From Drechmeria coniospora (lineage: Eukaryota > Ascomycota > Sordariomycetes > Hypocreales > Ophiocordycipitaceae), in the NCBI RefSeq assembly GCF_001625195.1, contig NC_054389.1, positions 11,466,520 through 11,530,519 of the forward strand: 64,000 bases of DNA, written 5' to 3'. The position numbers and the translations under genes were made by a program. The first letter of the stretch is position 1. Every line of letters begins with the position of its first letter. Shown here in pieces: positions 11,001-22,200 of this stretch. The notes under the pieces are model-generated. The model saw only the letters and a program-made list of their open reading frames with translations, was not told where the DNA came from and ran no database searches.

Positions 11001-14000
11001 CGTCGACAGAACCATGACGACTATTAGTGCGCCTGCAGCGTACAATTGTACAGATGCTGCACGGACGAGTGCAAGTATTAGGACCATCAGTGCGAGGACA
11101 AGCAGTAAAGTGAGAATGTACTCCGTACCGTAGCTCTGCTTGTCCAAGTACGCCAACTTGCCCCGTACGGAGGACTGGCGAGTAGGTGTACTGCACTTGG
11201 TACTGTAAGTACTGTGCTTACTCAGTAATACGCCAGTCGTACTAATACTTACCTGCAACGACTCCATACGGCCGCACGAACTCCTTGCTCTCCCTTGTCG
11301 CACCAGACCAGGGATTGCCCTGGCCCAGTTGTCGACTCATTCGCTCATTGCACGAGCACCCTGCTTGCACCCAGCGGTCCGAGCATTGGCTACTTGCTCC
11401 GTACAGTAAATGTAGATGGTTATAAAATACATACACGTACAAGCACTGCAAGTGTACAGAGTACAAGGTGTGCTCTTGCACCCAGGTACTTGCAGTACAA
11501 GCACAAGTACAAGTACATGCTGCTAAAGGGCCCTCGCCGTAGTATCTTCTAGTGCTCCGTTCCCGCACAGTAAGTGTACAATACTTACCTAGGTACCTAG
11601 TACTTAGGCACCTATACGTATTGCAGGTACATGTACGGAGTTCTCCGTACGGATTACTATTCTGTAGTACTTGTACCTATTGGACTTGGTGACCGCTTAG
11701 GCAGGCTGGCTTGCAAGGGCTCGTATGGCAAGCACGCAATGTTGGTGTAAAGCACATGTAGCTGAACAGAGCATGCGCAGAGATGATGCTGCAAGCCATA
11801 GCACGTCACATGGATGCCATGTCGTTACTACCTACTACCTAGATATGCAGGCAGCGACAGTGCTGGCAGGTTAGTACATGTACTCCGCATCGACAGTACT
11901 GTATTTACTCCGTGCTGTACAGCAAGTTCTTACTTCGATACCAACTGGCCTAGGTACTACGGCGTAGATACCAGGTACCTGGTACCTAGTAATGAAGTGC
12001 AATGGATGCCGACTAATGCAAGTACAAGGTCAAGCACACCTCTGCAGGGCGCCGTACTCACGATACGGGCGCATTTCGTCCACGTAATGATGTAAACGAC
12101 AAGAGAGCCAGGCAGCGGGATGTGGTACGTAAGTTTGCTCATGCAGGAACCGCAAATTCGGTGCATGTGTGGGCGTGTGTCGTTCAACGACGTCCAAACC
12201 ACGCCCGCTTCGCCCAGCAAAGCGGAAGCCAGGCGACCAGGGTGCCGGTACTCGGAAGCACGGCCATTGCTGTTCCATGATACTTCATCTTGTGTTTTGC
12301 GTGCAGGTACCTGTCGGCGTAACATTTGTACGTTGGTAGGTACTAGTAGGCACTGTAAGCAACCACACCGAAACGCTGCACCTCTTCGACCCCTTCCTTC
12401 CCTCGTTGGAACAAGTATTCTCTCGCCTCGCCATGTGACCAGAACAATCCCGCATCTCCGCAGTCCATCTACTTCGGAACGCAAACATGCTGCAAGAGAC
12501 CTTCCTTTCCGCACCTCTCATCTCGATCAATCTTGCGGCCCGACGGGTCTCCAGCGTGGAAAGGACACACGATGACTCCCGCCGATACAAGCGCATTTAC
12601 ATGTAGCCCTAGGTGGACAGACCTACAGCCCTCCTCACGCTGCCCCCGTGGCTTTCTCTTGCTCGAAACGCGGGCAGGTCAAGAATCGGTCCTTTCCCGC
12701 ACTGCTCAACTCAATACCCTCTCCCCCATCACATGAGCCACTTGGCCGATGAACGTCATGCAGGCCAAACCGAATCACGGAGACACGTGGCCTGCGATTC
12801 GTTCGAGACGATGACGGGCGTAGGCGATCCTGTCGAGCACGGCCGAACTCGGTCCCATCCCCCGCGGTGCCTCGGCATACGAAGCGAAGCGAACCTCTAG
12901 AGCGACACATGCCACGGGCAAATGGAATGCGCGGGAGGGCAAGTGAATGCCGGCCTAGGAGCGAATGAAGCACGAATGGTTTGCAAAGGATTCCAAGTTG
13001 ACCGTGGCAGAGAGCACGTCGCCGGACCGAGAGTTTTTCGTCTTCCCCGTCGCCCCGGGAAGGTGTATCGATTCAGCTCAGCACCCGCCAACCGGCCAGA
13101 CATGATCCATTCTCCTCATCCGCCTTCGTACTGGTCCCAGTTTCAAGGGAGAGCGGGCTCTGATTTTCTCGTCTTGTCCCGCAGCTCGACGGGATACCAG
13201 GAGGCTACCGACAAAGGGATCATTGTCGGTCGCCCCTTGCCATGGGCAGCATCCTCCTACCATGGACAGCCACCGATGCAGCATCCCGCTTGCCCGAGGG
13301 GTCAGTACTTTTGGCACTCGATTCACTGACCAGTCCCTCTGCAGGTCCCACTCACAGAAGCCTGCTCTTGACCCCTTCCACCATCGCTCGTGAATGGACG
13401 CCATGCTCTCACCGCTGCAGCCGTGTACCTCCTGCTACATGCATTATACCTACACACCTTCTTGCCGTCCGCAAACCGACCATGCGATCCCTCGACGCCG
13501 ACCTCTTGTCAATGTCCCCGACCCTCTTGCACCCCCAACCCCCTACCGACGAGCTTGAACAAGTTGAATGTTGGATCGATCAAGGTCGTCATCGCGATGC
13601 AATTGGTCATGGCGCAGCTAGCACCCGCTTCTTTCCATGGTTGCTTCCAGCACAGTGCCCTGTACCGTGTTCGTTGGTAAGGGTTGACGACGAGAGTGAG
13701 CTCCTCGTCCTGGGCGGCTGCTTCTACTGATCGATGACGATGTAGCACTGCTGGCCCTTTAGTAGCGAAGCGCAGGTGGGAATGCACGCCTGCAAGCAAG
13801 AGCACCTCTTTATTTCCATCCGCACATCGAGTAGCCCTTCCGAGGAAAGCAAGCATGGGATTTGTCGCAGTCGACCATGGAACCCGCCGCAAACCTCGCA
13901 GACTCCATGATCCTACGATAATGTTTTCCGTATTCTTTTAAAAAATGCCACGAAACTAGTTGGCCGAGTATTTGAACCCTGCTAAACCGCAGAGCAAAGC

Positions 14001-14895
14001 ACTTATGCATATGCCGCTTTGTTCATGTTCAGCAGTTCATGTCGACTCTGTACATGGAGGGGCAATACAACCAACCACTCCAGGTTACGACAGGCAATTC
14101 TATTCTTGTTTCACGATAAATCGAATAATATACACTAAACTTATGGTTATTCATCCGAGTACTCTCTACTGACACCCACGAGCATCATAATTATAGCGAG
14201 CATAAAGTACATGCTTACATTGCCAACCCAACTGATGCGTTTGGAGCCTTGTAAGTAATAAAGGACAGTATGACTAATATTATTTCTCCGTACGCCGTGC
14301 TCCGTACTCAGGTGTGATTTGGGGCTAGACCTACCAAGTACTGACGGAGGAAGACACGACTCTGTAATATTACAGCACATGAATGTGCCTGGAATGAATA
14401 CAAGCGAGCAAGTACAGTACGACGTACTTACGGAGTAGATGCAGCGTAATTACTTACTCTGTGCGTACTTACATTATTACAGTACACCCAAGTATAGTAG
14501 TTGTACTTACTGTAAGTAGTAGCTGCAAGTAACAGTACAGTACTTTATGTACATGTACTTGTCCATGTTCACCGTTCCACTCACTCAGCCCAGATGCTCC
14601 GCTGTGCTCTCAAGCTTCCACTCCAACCAACTCCTTTCCCCACCTCCAATTCACCCGTGCGATTAGTATTCATTTCGTCATCAACCCCGACTTGTTTTGG
14701 ACAGCATTCGAGCACACCAAACCGCAGCCGCCCTCATCGGAGACGTAGCATTTCAAGCCAATTTATTGCATCTATGCCGACTCCCCGCACACCATTCAAG
14801 CTCTGCGCAAATCTTCATCGTCCTTGACCTCTGGCCAGCCGTAAGGATCATCCATCACCTCCCGACGTGGCCAACCCTTCTTCGCTCTGCATGCC

Positions 14896-16065
14896 ATGAA
14901 CGACCTCTCGCCGCCGCCCAACAAAACGCCGGCACGCCGGAGAAACGGTCGAACCGACGGCAAGTCTGGCGCTCAAAAGGCCTACGCGTCCGAGAACGAT
15001 GCGGCCACCCTGAATGCTCAGCGGCATCACCCGCAGAGGGTGGTGCCTCTCACCCCGAGCAAGGTCGGGGCAGGCTCGCCGGCTCGGACGGACGCCGCCA
15101 CGGCGCAGGCGAGCTCCAAGCAGCGCAACAGGAACAAGGCCAAGGCCAGGAACACCCCTGTCTCGCCCGAATTGAATTCTCGCGGACGCCAGACGCCTCC
15201 CCACCGCTCCATACCCATACCCACGAAGTCCGCGACGGGCGCTGCCTTTGCCGGCGCGACCTTTCACGCATCTCCGGCGCCCTCGGCGCTGCCCATCCCC
15301 AGCTTCCTCGCCAAATCGTCCAACGAGTCCCCCGTCTTCGGAAACCGCACGGGCATCGTCCAGGAACTTTCACCGCCGGCCACCGACACGGATGCGCACA
15401 CTCCCTTCCGTCCAGCTTCGGCCCCAAAGTCGACCGAGTCTCCGCTGGACTTCATGTTCCGCGCCCACCGCGAAGAGAGGGAGCGGCAGTTTCGCGACAC
15501 ATCCATGGGGCCGGACTCCAGCCCCTCTCGCCTGGCTTCGGCATCGGCCGTGCCTGTCAACGGCGGCCACGGCTCGTCGTACACGCCCACGGTGCCGTCC
15601 GGTCGCCGTGCCGGTTCCCGATACCCGCCTGCCGACTTCGGTGGCTCCGATCTGGACGCCAACTCGAGCCGTCCCTTGGGCCCGACCTTCTCGACGCCGT
15701 ACCAGGAGCGAATCAAGGCTGCTCGGCTCGGTGCTTCCCCCTCGCAGCCAAGCCAGCTGTCGTCGGCGCAGCCTTACGCATCGACGCCTTCCGACGACCC
15801 CACCGATGCGCTGAAACGGTTTCTCTTTGGCGGAGGCGCTCTTGGAGGCGCGTCGTCGAACCCCGGCTGTCCAAGCACGATACTCTCGTCTGCCTCGGCT
15901 GCCGGCGAGACGACTCACAGCACGCCTCCGCCAGCCGCCCAAGCCGGTGTGCCGGAACAGGCTCGCAGCAACAATTTTCAGGCCATGGAGAATGATTTGC
16001 GAAGGATTCTGAAGTTGAATACGACAAAGGGCACGTCGCCGGATCGAGGCTTTGTCTCTCAGTGA
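14896..16065 (+). CDS. Edc1/PNRC-like mRNA decapping activator (proline-rich, low complexity)
   Basis: Probable fungal relative of yeast Edc1/Edc2 and animal PNRC2, intrinsically disordered proteins that stimulate Dcp1-Dcp2 decapping in the cytoplasm and P-bodies. A single exon of 389 codons begins with ATG at 14896. The key element is FAGATFHASPAPSALPIPSF at about residues 117-136, matching the PNRC/Edc1 motif (aromatic, then SPAPSxLPxPSF) that binds Dcp1 and Dcp2. An upstream basic region includes HPQRVVPLTPSK. Downstream are SPLDFMFRAHREERER (near residue 185) and DDPTDALKRFLFGGG (near 300), which look like further short linear motifs in otherwise Ser/Pro/Ala-rich sequence. A 432-codon ORF in another frame (14697-15995) overlaps and is a shadow. 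The family call rests on the PNRC motif. Confidence 0.75.
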   Translation: MNDLSPPPNKTPARRRNGRTDGKSGAQKAYASENDAATLNAQRHHPQRVVPLTPSKVGAGSPARTDAATAQASSKQRNRNKAKARNTPVSPELNSRGRQTPPHRSIPIPTKSATGAAFAGATFHASPAPSALPIPSFLAKSSNESPVFGNRTGIVQELSPPATDTDAHTPFRPASAPKSTESPLDFMFRAHREERERQFRDTSMGPDSSPSRLASASAVPVNGGHGSSYTPTVPSGRRAGSRYPPADFGGSDLDANSSRPLGPTFSTPYQERIKAARLGASPSQPSQLSSAQPYASTPSDDPTDALKRFLFGGGALGGASSNPGCPSTILSSASAAGETTHSTPPPAAQAGVPEQARSNNFQAMENDLRRILKLNTTKGTSPDRGFVSQ

Positions 16066-17049
16066 GGTCGAATCAAGTCACCCGCGTCGCGCAGCCGCAG
16101 TCCCTTGGGCGATTGCCCTTTTCGCTCCTCCTCGATTCCTTGGGAGCATGGCGCCGCAGAAGACCCATGGACGACGGGGTGTTGCCGGCGGGCCTTGGTC
16201 GACGAGCCAACGTTCTCGCGTGCCCGTGCCCGGACATGGCTGTCGAGCACGCCCGGTGATTTGTTGATCTGCATTTCAAGTAGGTGCCTGGTTCTGGGAA
16301 GCATTTTGATCTAGATCTTGTTTGATGTGCAATTGGTCTTGAGGCAAGAGTCTGCACTGGTTGTGGCCTAGCTTACCGCCAAGATGGCTCAAGTTTCCTC
16401 GAGGTTGAAGGGTTCAGCGCACTGGTCCTTTGAAGTAGATTCAACATGATACATATCTTCCTTCAGCAGCTCATAATATATCCTGATATGAATCCACTCG
16501 AGGGCCCCTTGCCACGGAGCACTGCGTCCCCTGCGATGGGGGATAGTGGCATGGCGCCATGGCCAGGATGGTCGAAGAGTAGGCGCACCGGTCGAGCTGT
16601 CCAGGCTCTTGTTGACACCGGCAAATCTCAACAAGCAACCAGGGACAGTTGCTGGCACCATGCGTCGGGGTATGCCGACATCAATACTGGACGATACGGG
16701 CAAGCAAGGACGAGGATTACGTATCATCGAGCGAATGGAAGTGGCATGTAAAGTACGCACTGGACACTCCCATCATCTGCTTGTAGTAAACTCCATCAGT
16801 CATCACAGATTGTGCAAAGGGGATGCAGAAATTTGCCTCCTGGGCCGCGGCGGATGGAACGCTTTGTCGAATCGCCAGCCCAGCGAACCAACAAGTTGAC
16901 GCACATAGCTGCAGCAACGTGACGAGGGTTGGGTCACCTCTCCTCTCCACACCACGCCACGCCACGCAGAAAACAGCACACATTCTCTTCCTCCACCGAG
17001 CCGAGATGGTATCAACGAGCCGTCCGACACTGTACTAACCAGGAGTGAC
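16066..17049. other. Intergenic region between the Edc1-like gene and the GlyRS pseudogene
   Basis: About 1 kb. No ORF with recognisable protein features and no repeat array. It may hold unrecognisable remains of the 5' end of the adjoining pseudogene. Confidence 0.5.
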
Positions 17050-18165
17050 GTGAAAGATCCAGCTGGTGAGGTGTTTCGCCGACCTAGTTTCGAGTGTCTT
17101 CTCAAACGACGTTTCTTCTACGCTGAATCTTTCGATGTTGACCGAACCTCAGCCAACCAGCTCGCCGACAACCGTGGCCTCTACGACTATGGCCCCCCAG
17201 GCTGTGCGTTACAGGCCAACATTGTCAACGAATGGCGGAATCATTTCGTCGTCGAGGAGAACATGATGGAACTGGACTGCACTGCCATCACCCCATCACC
17301 CCCGCAGCAGTCTTGAAAACCAGTGGCCATGTGGATAAATTTGCCGATTGAATGTGCAAGGACGTTGTTCGAGGCGACCATCTTCGTGCAGATCACCTCA
17401 TCGAAACAGTGCTCGAGGAAAGGTTGATGAAGCACCGACACCGGGCGACTGGCTGGCAGGGCAAGGCAAGCGAACTACAAGATGCCATGGCACAGGAATA
17501 CGAACAAGTTCTCGCCAAAGTATGCAGCTCCTAGGCCCCCCTTCCACCCCTCCCTCCCCTCCCTCCCCTCCTCTGTTCTATTAGTTGCTCCTCGAGCTGC
17601 GCAGCTTCCTTTCCTAACCCCAATTTTCGGTATCGATCGGCAACTATGATGGCGCCGAACTTGGCCAGCTTATCAAGCGATACGACATACGGAATCCCGA
17701 TGGCAAAGGAGAGTTCTTAACCCCGGTGCCGTTCAATCTCATGTTCAAGACGACCATAGGACCAAGCGCGGCCGCTCTGGTCTATCTCAGACCCGAGACG
17801 GCTCAAGGCCAGTTTCTCAACTTCCGGAGGCTGCTGGAGTTTGGGCAAGGAGCAATACCGTTCGCATCGGCGACCATTGGAAAGTCGTACCGCAACGAGA
17901 TCTCACCTCGTTCTGGATTGCTTCGAGTCAGAGTTCCTTATGGCCAAAGTCGAGCACTTTGTGGACCCGGGGACGAGCAAGAGCCATGAACGCTTTATTG
18001 AGGTCTCGCACATCGAGCTGTCCTTCTTTGACAGAGCCACGCAGCTTGCCGGCAAGACCACTGTGAAGACAATGACTATTGGGGACGCTGTCGACAATCG
18101 AATGGTCGATAACGAAACGCTCGGATACTTCCTCGCCGAATTCATCTCTTCCTTACAGTATACAC
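17050..18165 (+). pseudogene. GRS1: Glycyl-tRNA synthetase pseudogene (class II GlyRS), truncated with several frame lesions
   Basis: Clear similarity to eukaryotic glycyl-tRNA synthetase, but the gene cannot be read through. Blocks in order: LLKRRFFYAESF and GLYDYGPPGCALQANIV (from about 17100), then VLKTSGHVDKFAD and MCKD, RADHLIETVLEERL, AELGQLIKRYDIRNPD, FNLMFKTTIGPS, YLRPETAQGQFLNF, IGKSYRNEISPRSGLLRVR and EHFVDPGTSKSHERF. Lesions: an 8-bp direct duplication at 17287-17302 shifts the frame; TGA at 17349-17351 stands where the family has TGG (FADW); an apparent intron after 17518 has a CTAAC branch but no AG acceptor before coding resumes near 17635; two bases are missing at about 17931 between RVR and EFLMA. 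Similarity stops near 18160, so the anticodon-binding domain and most of the C-terminal half are gone. It is best read as a decayed duplicate. Confidence 0.9.
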
Positions 18166-19298
18166 AACACATATCGAATCATACCAAAAAAAAGGCATTA
18201 CATATTACATCATGGACCTAGACATACTCGACCATGAACTTTGTACATGGCCATACCCGTGACATTGCTGATGGTGCAGTGTGCAACTAGAAACGGTATC
18301 CTGTTTACGAGAATCAATTCCCTATTAATAATTCCAAGCCCGAATACTGCAAGTTCAATCATACAAGTACTGTACTCTGGACATGTACCTACTGTATTGT
18401 AATGCTTGTATCGACCGCACCAAGACTTTGCTACCTAGCATTGTCGACATGGGCAGAACATATTTGAACCGAATCCCCAAGCACTACCTATATTTCTATC
18501 GAAACAAGTTGTTCTTAATCTCTTCTATTAAAGACATGCACCCACGTGTACTTTCTAAAGTACTTAGTATTAATACTGTACTGTACTAATACGGAGTGCA
18601 GTACGAACTAATTAATAAATTATACTTACAAGTACACATTTGTATACATATCAGGAGTACTCCGTAGTAAGGAATAATACGCAGTAATTATACATGTACT
18701 CCGTATTCCGTATAGATTTACTCCGTATTTCTATTTTATTAAGATTATGTTTTTCTAGTATTACTGGGGGCGGCCAACCGAGACAGCGACGGACTAGGGT
18801 TGCCCTATCATTGCGCGACATGCTTCCTTCCAGCCGCCTTTCCGCTTTAGTCATGTTCGCTGGCCAGTCGTTCAGACTCCTCATACTTACGTGTGAACAA
18901 CCATCCAAGCCAGCTTCGCCAAAGCTCAGCAACTCGGCATAACACTCTCTCCCGTTGATCGAAATCAACACCTCCGCTCCGACCCGACCATTATCAACAG
19001 CGAATGAGTATCGCCACGTTTGATTACCCGCGTCACCAGCAATCAAGCCAGCACCCAGGCCAGCACCGTTATCCCCGTTCGATTCGACCACCTCCCCCAG
19101 TTCCGCGCATGCGTCTCACCGGCCTTGTATCCTCCTCCAGCCCCATCCTCTCGGAACAGGTTTCGCCAAGCCGAGGTGAGCCCTTCCATTCTCGAAAGCC
19201 ATGGCTAGCCTTGATGCGTTGGCGTCCGGTGTTGCTTACCGGTGGCATTTGACGCGACATAGCATAGGCGTACTCCTCGATCCGATCAGCGACAGAAC
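18166..19298. other. Intergenic region between GlyRS pseudogene and GEA
   Basis: Bases 18170-18770 are AT-rich with TACTCCGTA-type words; 18780-19298 is GC-richer. A minus-strand open frame (19091-18651) has no ATG start and no recognised domain. No gene is supported. Confidence 0.5.
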
Positions 19299-22200
19299 AT
19301 GATCCGCGATGCCCATCTTTCTACGAGAGGGGGCTTCCCAATCTCCGAATCGACGATGCCCCTTCGAGAAAGCCAGGCGCAGGACCAGCCGAGGATGCGA
19401 TACCGGAGCCGCCCCGTGTCCGTCGCCGTCGACCCCATCTCCTTGGTCATTTCCGAGTGCATATCCATCACCTCCGCCATCCAGAAGCATGCCCGGTCAC
19501 CACACTCGTCCGTATCCGCCATTCTCGGCGGCAGCCCCAATCCCATCCATCTCGGCCCCCCGAGCCCTGCGGTGAAAGGGCGAAGCAGAAGTCCGTTGGC
19601 GGCCGCGGCCAGTGCCGAGGATAGTGGCTCCGACACCATCGTCGCCAACAGTCGTTGGGGTCTCCGCGGCCAGCGAGGCAAGAGCATGCAAGACAATCCC
19701 ATGATAGCGGGCTTCGGAAAACTTCGTTACGAAATCGCCGTCATCAAGGGTGCGTCTTCACCCCGCCGCCCTTCGGGCGCAGGGTCCGCTCCGTCCCTCC
19801 CCCCCCGCGCATGACTGATGTTGCCTCTAGACATTCGCTCCTTCGACGCTCCCTCGCTCCTGGCGCCCTTCTTGCTCGTCATACAAGCAAAGGGTACGGC
19901 CGCACCCATAACGGTCCTCGCACTCGGCGCGCTGAGAAAGTTCCTCGCCTACGGCTTCGTCTGCTCGGAATCCCCTCGGTTCGCCTTGGCCATGCAGTCG
20001 CTCTCGGCCGCCGTGACGCACTGCCAGTTTGACGTGAGCGATTCTGCTCAGGGCGAGGTCGTCCTTCTCATGATCCTCAACCTCATGGAAGATATGATGT
20101 CGGGCCCTGGGGGCGACATCCTGAGTGACGAGAGCGTCTGCGACATGATGGGACGCGGCTTGGCCATCTGCTCCCAGCCTCGATTCTCGCCTGTTCTGCG
20201 ACGAACGGCCGAAACATCCATGGTCAGAATGTGCCAGATCATCTTCGAGGATATCAAGCACCTCGAGGTCGAGGCCGGGGTCGGCAGCGACGATCTCGAT
20301 CATCAAGTGCACAGCGACATGGGACGCATTCTGATGGAGGAGCCCCCCACCGGCAGCACCGGTGAGCCTGCCGGCACCGATGCCCCGACACCGCCCATCC
20401 GCAGCCCGTCGTCGTTGGAGTTGCCCGACGGCGAGCCGCCGACCGCATCCCTTCCGGAACCGGCCCAAGACGCGACGAGCGAGTCCAGCGAGACCGAGTC
20501 GCTTGATCTCAAACCATACTCGCTACCGTCCGTCAGGGAACTCTTCCGAGTGCTCGTCAATTTTCTGGACCCAAACGACCGTCAACGCACCGATACCATG
20601 AGGGTCATGGCCATGCGTATCCTCCATGTCGCCCTCGAGGTGTCTGGGCCGCTGGTGGCCCGGCACCCGGCACTTGCCATCATTGCCGAGGACCGTCTGT
20701 GCTGCTTCCTTTTCCAGCTCGTCAGGTCGGACAACATGGCCGTCCTGCAAGAGTCGCTGATCGTGGCCGGCACGCTGCTGGCGACCTGCCGAGGGGTTCT
20801 CAAGCTTCAGCAGGAGCTGTTCTTGTCGTACCTCGTCGCGTGCCTGCACCCGACGGTGCCGATACCCCGCGAGGCCGGCATCGAGCCCTCTCTGTACTCG
20901 GGAATCCCGGAGACGCCCAAGCTGGTCAAGCCGCCACCCTCGCAGCAGGGCAGCGGTAGATCCACGCCGGTGGCGGTCAAGGATAGGCAGAAGCTCGGCA
21001 TGGAGGGCGGCGCTCGCAAGCCGGATGCTCGGCAGGCCATGGTCGAAAGCATCGGCGTCCTGTCGCGCATGCCGACCTTCGTCACCGAGCTTTTCGTCAA
21101 CTACGACTGTGACGTGGATAGGGCCGATCTCTGCGAAGACATGATCGGTCTCCTTTCGCGCAACGCGCTGCCGGACTCGGCAACCTGGAGCACCACGAGC
21201 GTGCCTCCGCTGTGCTTGGATGCCTTGCTGCGATACATACAGTTCTTGGCGGAACGGCTGGAGGAGAAGCCGACGGGCGAAAACTACCCGGATCCCGCCC
21301 AGCTGAGAGAGCAACGACGACGGAAGAAGATCATTGTCAAGGGCACGAGCAATTTCAACGAAAAACCCAAGGCCGGCCTAAGCTACCTTGAGGCGCAAGG
21401 GATCATCGCCGACCCGAAGGATCCCGTCGAGGTGGCCAGGTTCCTCAAGGGCACCTCGCGCGTTTCCAAGTCCGTCTTGGGCGATTTTCTCTCCAAGAAG
21501 GGCAACGAGGCCATCTTGCAAGCCTTCATGGACGCCTTCGACTTTTCTGGCAAGCGCATCGACGAGGCTTTGAGAGTGCTGCTCGAGACATTCCGACTAC
21601 CCGGAGAGGCACCGCTTATTGCTGCCATCGTGGAATCCTTCGCGGAAAAGTACTGCTCCGGCAGTACGCCTACGGATGTGGCCGACAAGGACGCCGTCTT
21701 CATCCTGACCTACGCCATCATCATCCTCAACACCGATCAGCACAATCCCAATCTCAAGTCGTCGAAGCGCATGACTTTTGAAGATTTCTCGCGGAACCTC
21801 CGCGGGCAAAACGGAGGGGTCGACTTTTCCATCGACTTCCTTCGGAGCATATTCGACTCGATCAAGCTGAACGAAATCATCTTGCCGGACGAGCACGACA
21901 ACAAGCATGCTTTCGACTACGCCTGGAGGGAGCTGCTGCTGAAGACCGAGTCTGCCGGTAGCCTGGTAATCTGCAACACCAACATCTACGACGCCGACAT
22001 GTTCGCCGCGACGTGGAGACCTATCGTTTCGACTCTGTCGTACGTCTTCATGTCCGCGACGGACGATGCCGTCTTTGCCAGAGTGGTCACCGGCTTCGAC
22101 GAGTGTGCACGCGTGGCTGCCAAGTACGGCAACACGGAGGCCCTGGACCAAATCGTCTACTGTCTCAGCCACATGAGCACGTTGGCCACCGAGTTGCATG

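Larger units (their letters stand above)
5644..14895. other. 9.25-kb region without a recognisable gene, upstream of both WOR1 and the Edc1-like gene
   Basis: This interval separates the divergent starts of the WOPR gene (minus) and the Edc1/PNRC-like gene (plus). Next to WOR1 (about 5730-6250) the plus strand is purine-rich, so the WOR1 sense strand is pyrimidine-rich, and there is a G15 run at 6235. Further on are a 12-bp repeat (6606), a 25-bp minisatellite (7878) and long stretches dense in GTAC and TACTCCGTA words (8640-8830, 10890-12000, 14400-14560). Open frames exist on both strands, but none shows a conserved domain, a plausible splice pattern or coding character. Confidence 0.55.

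Noticed and set aside
14697..15995. 432-codon ORF overlapping the Edc1-like gene
   Set aside because: It lies in another frame of a GC-rich gene; the PNRC motif and other conserved blocks are in the 14896 frame.
17281..17360. Possible extra intron to rescue the GlyRS reading frame
   Set aside because: No donor/acceptor pair removes both the duplication and the TGA while keeping the conserved residues; true lesions fit better.
18651..19091. Minus-strand open frame of 146 codons between the GlyRS pseudogene and GEA
   Set aside because: No ATG start, no recognised domain, and it runs into AT-rich non-coding DNA. A gene remnant is possible but not supportable.
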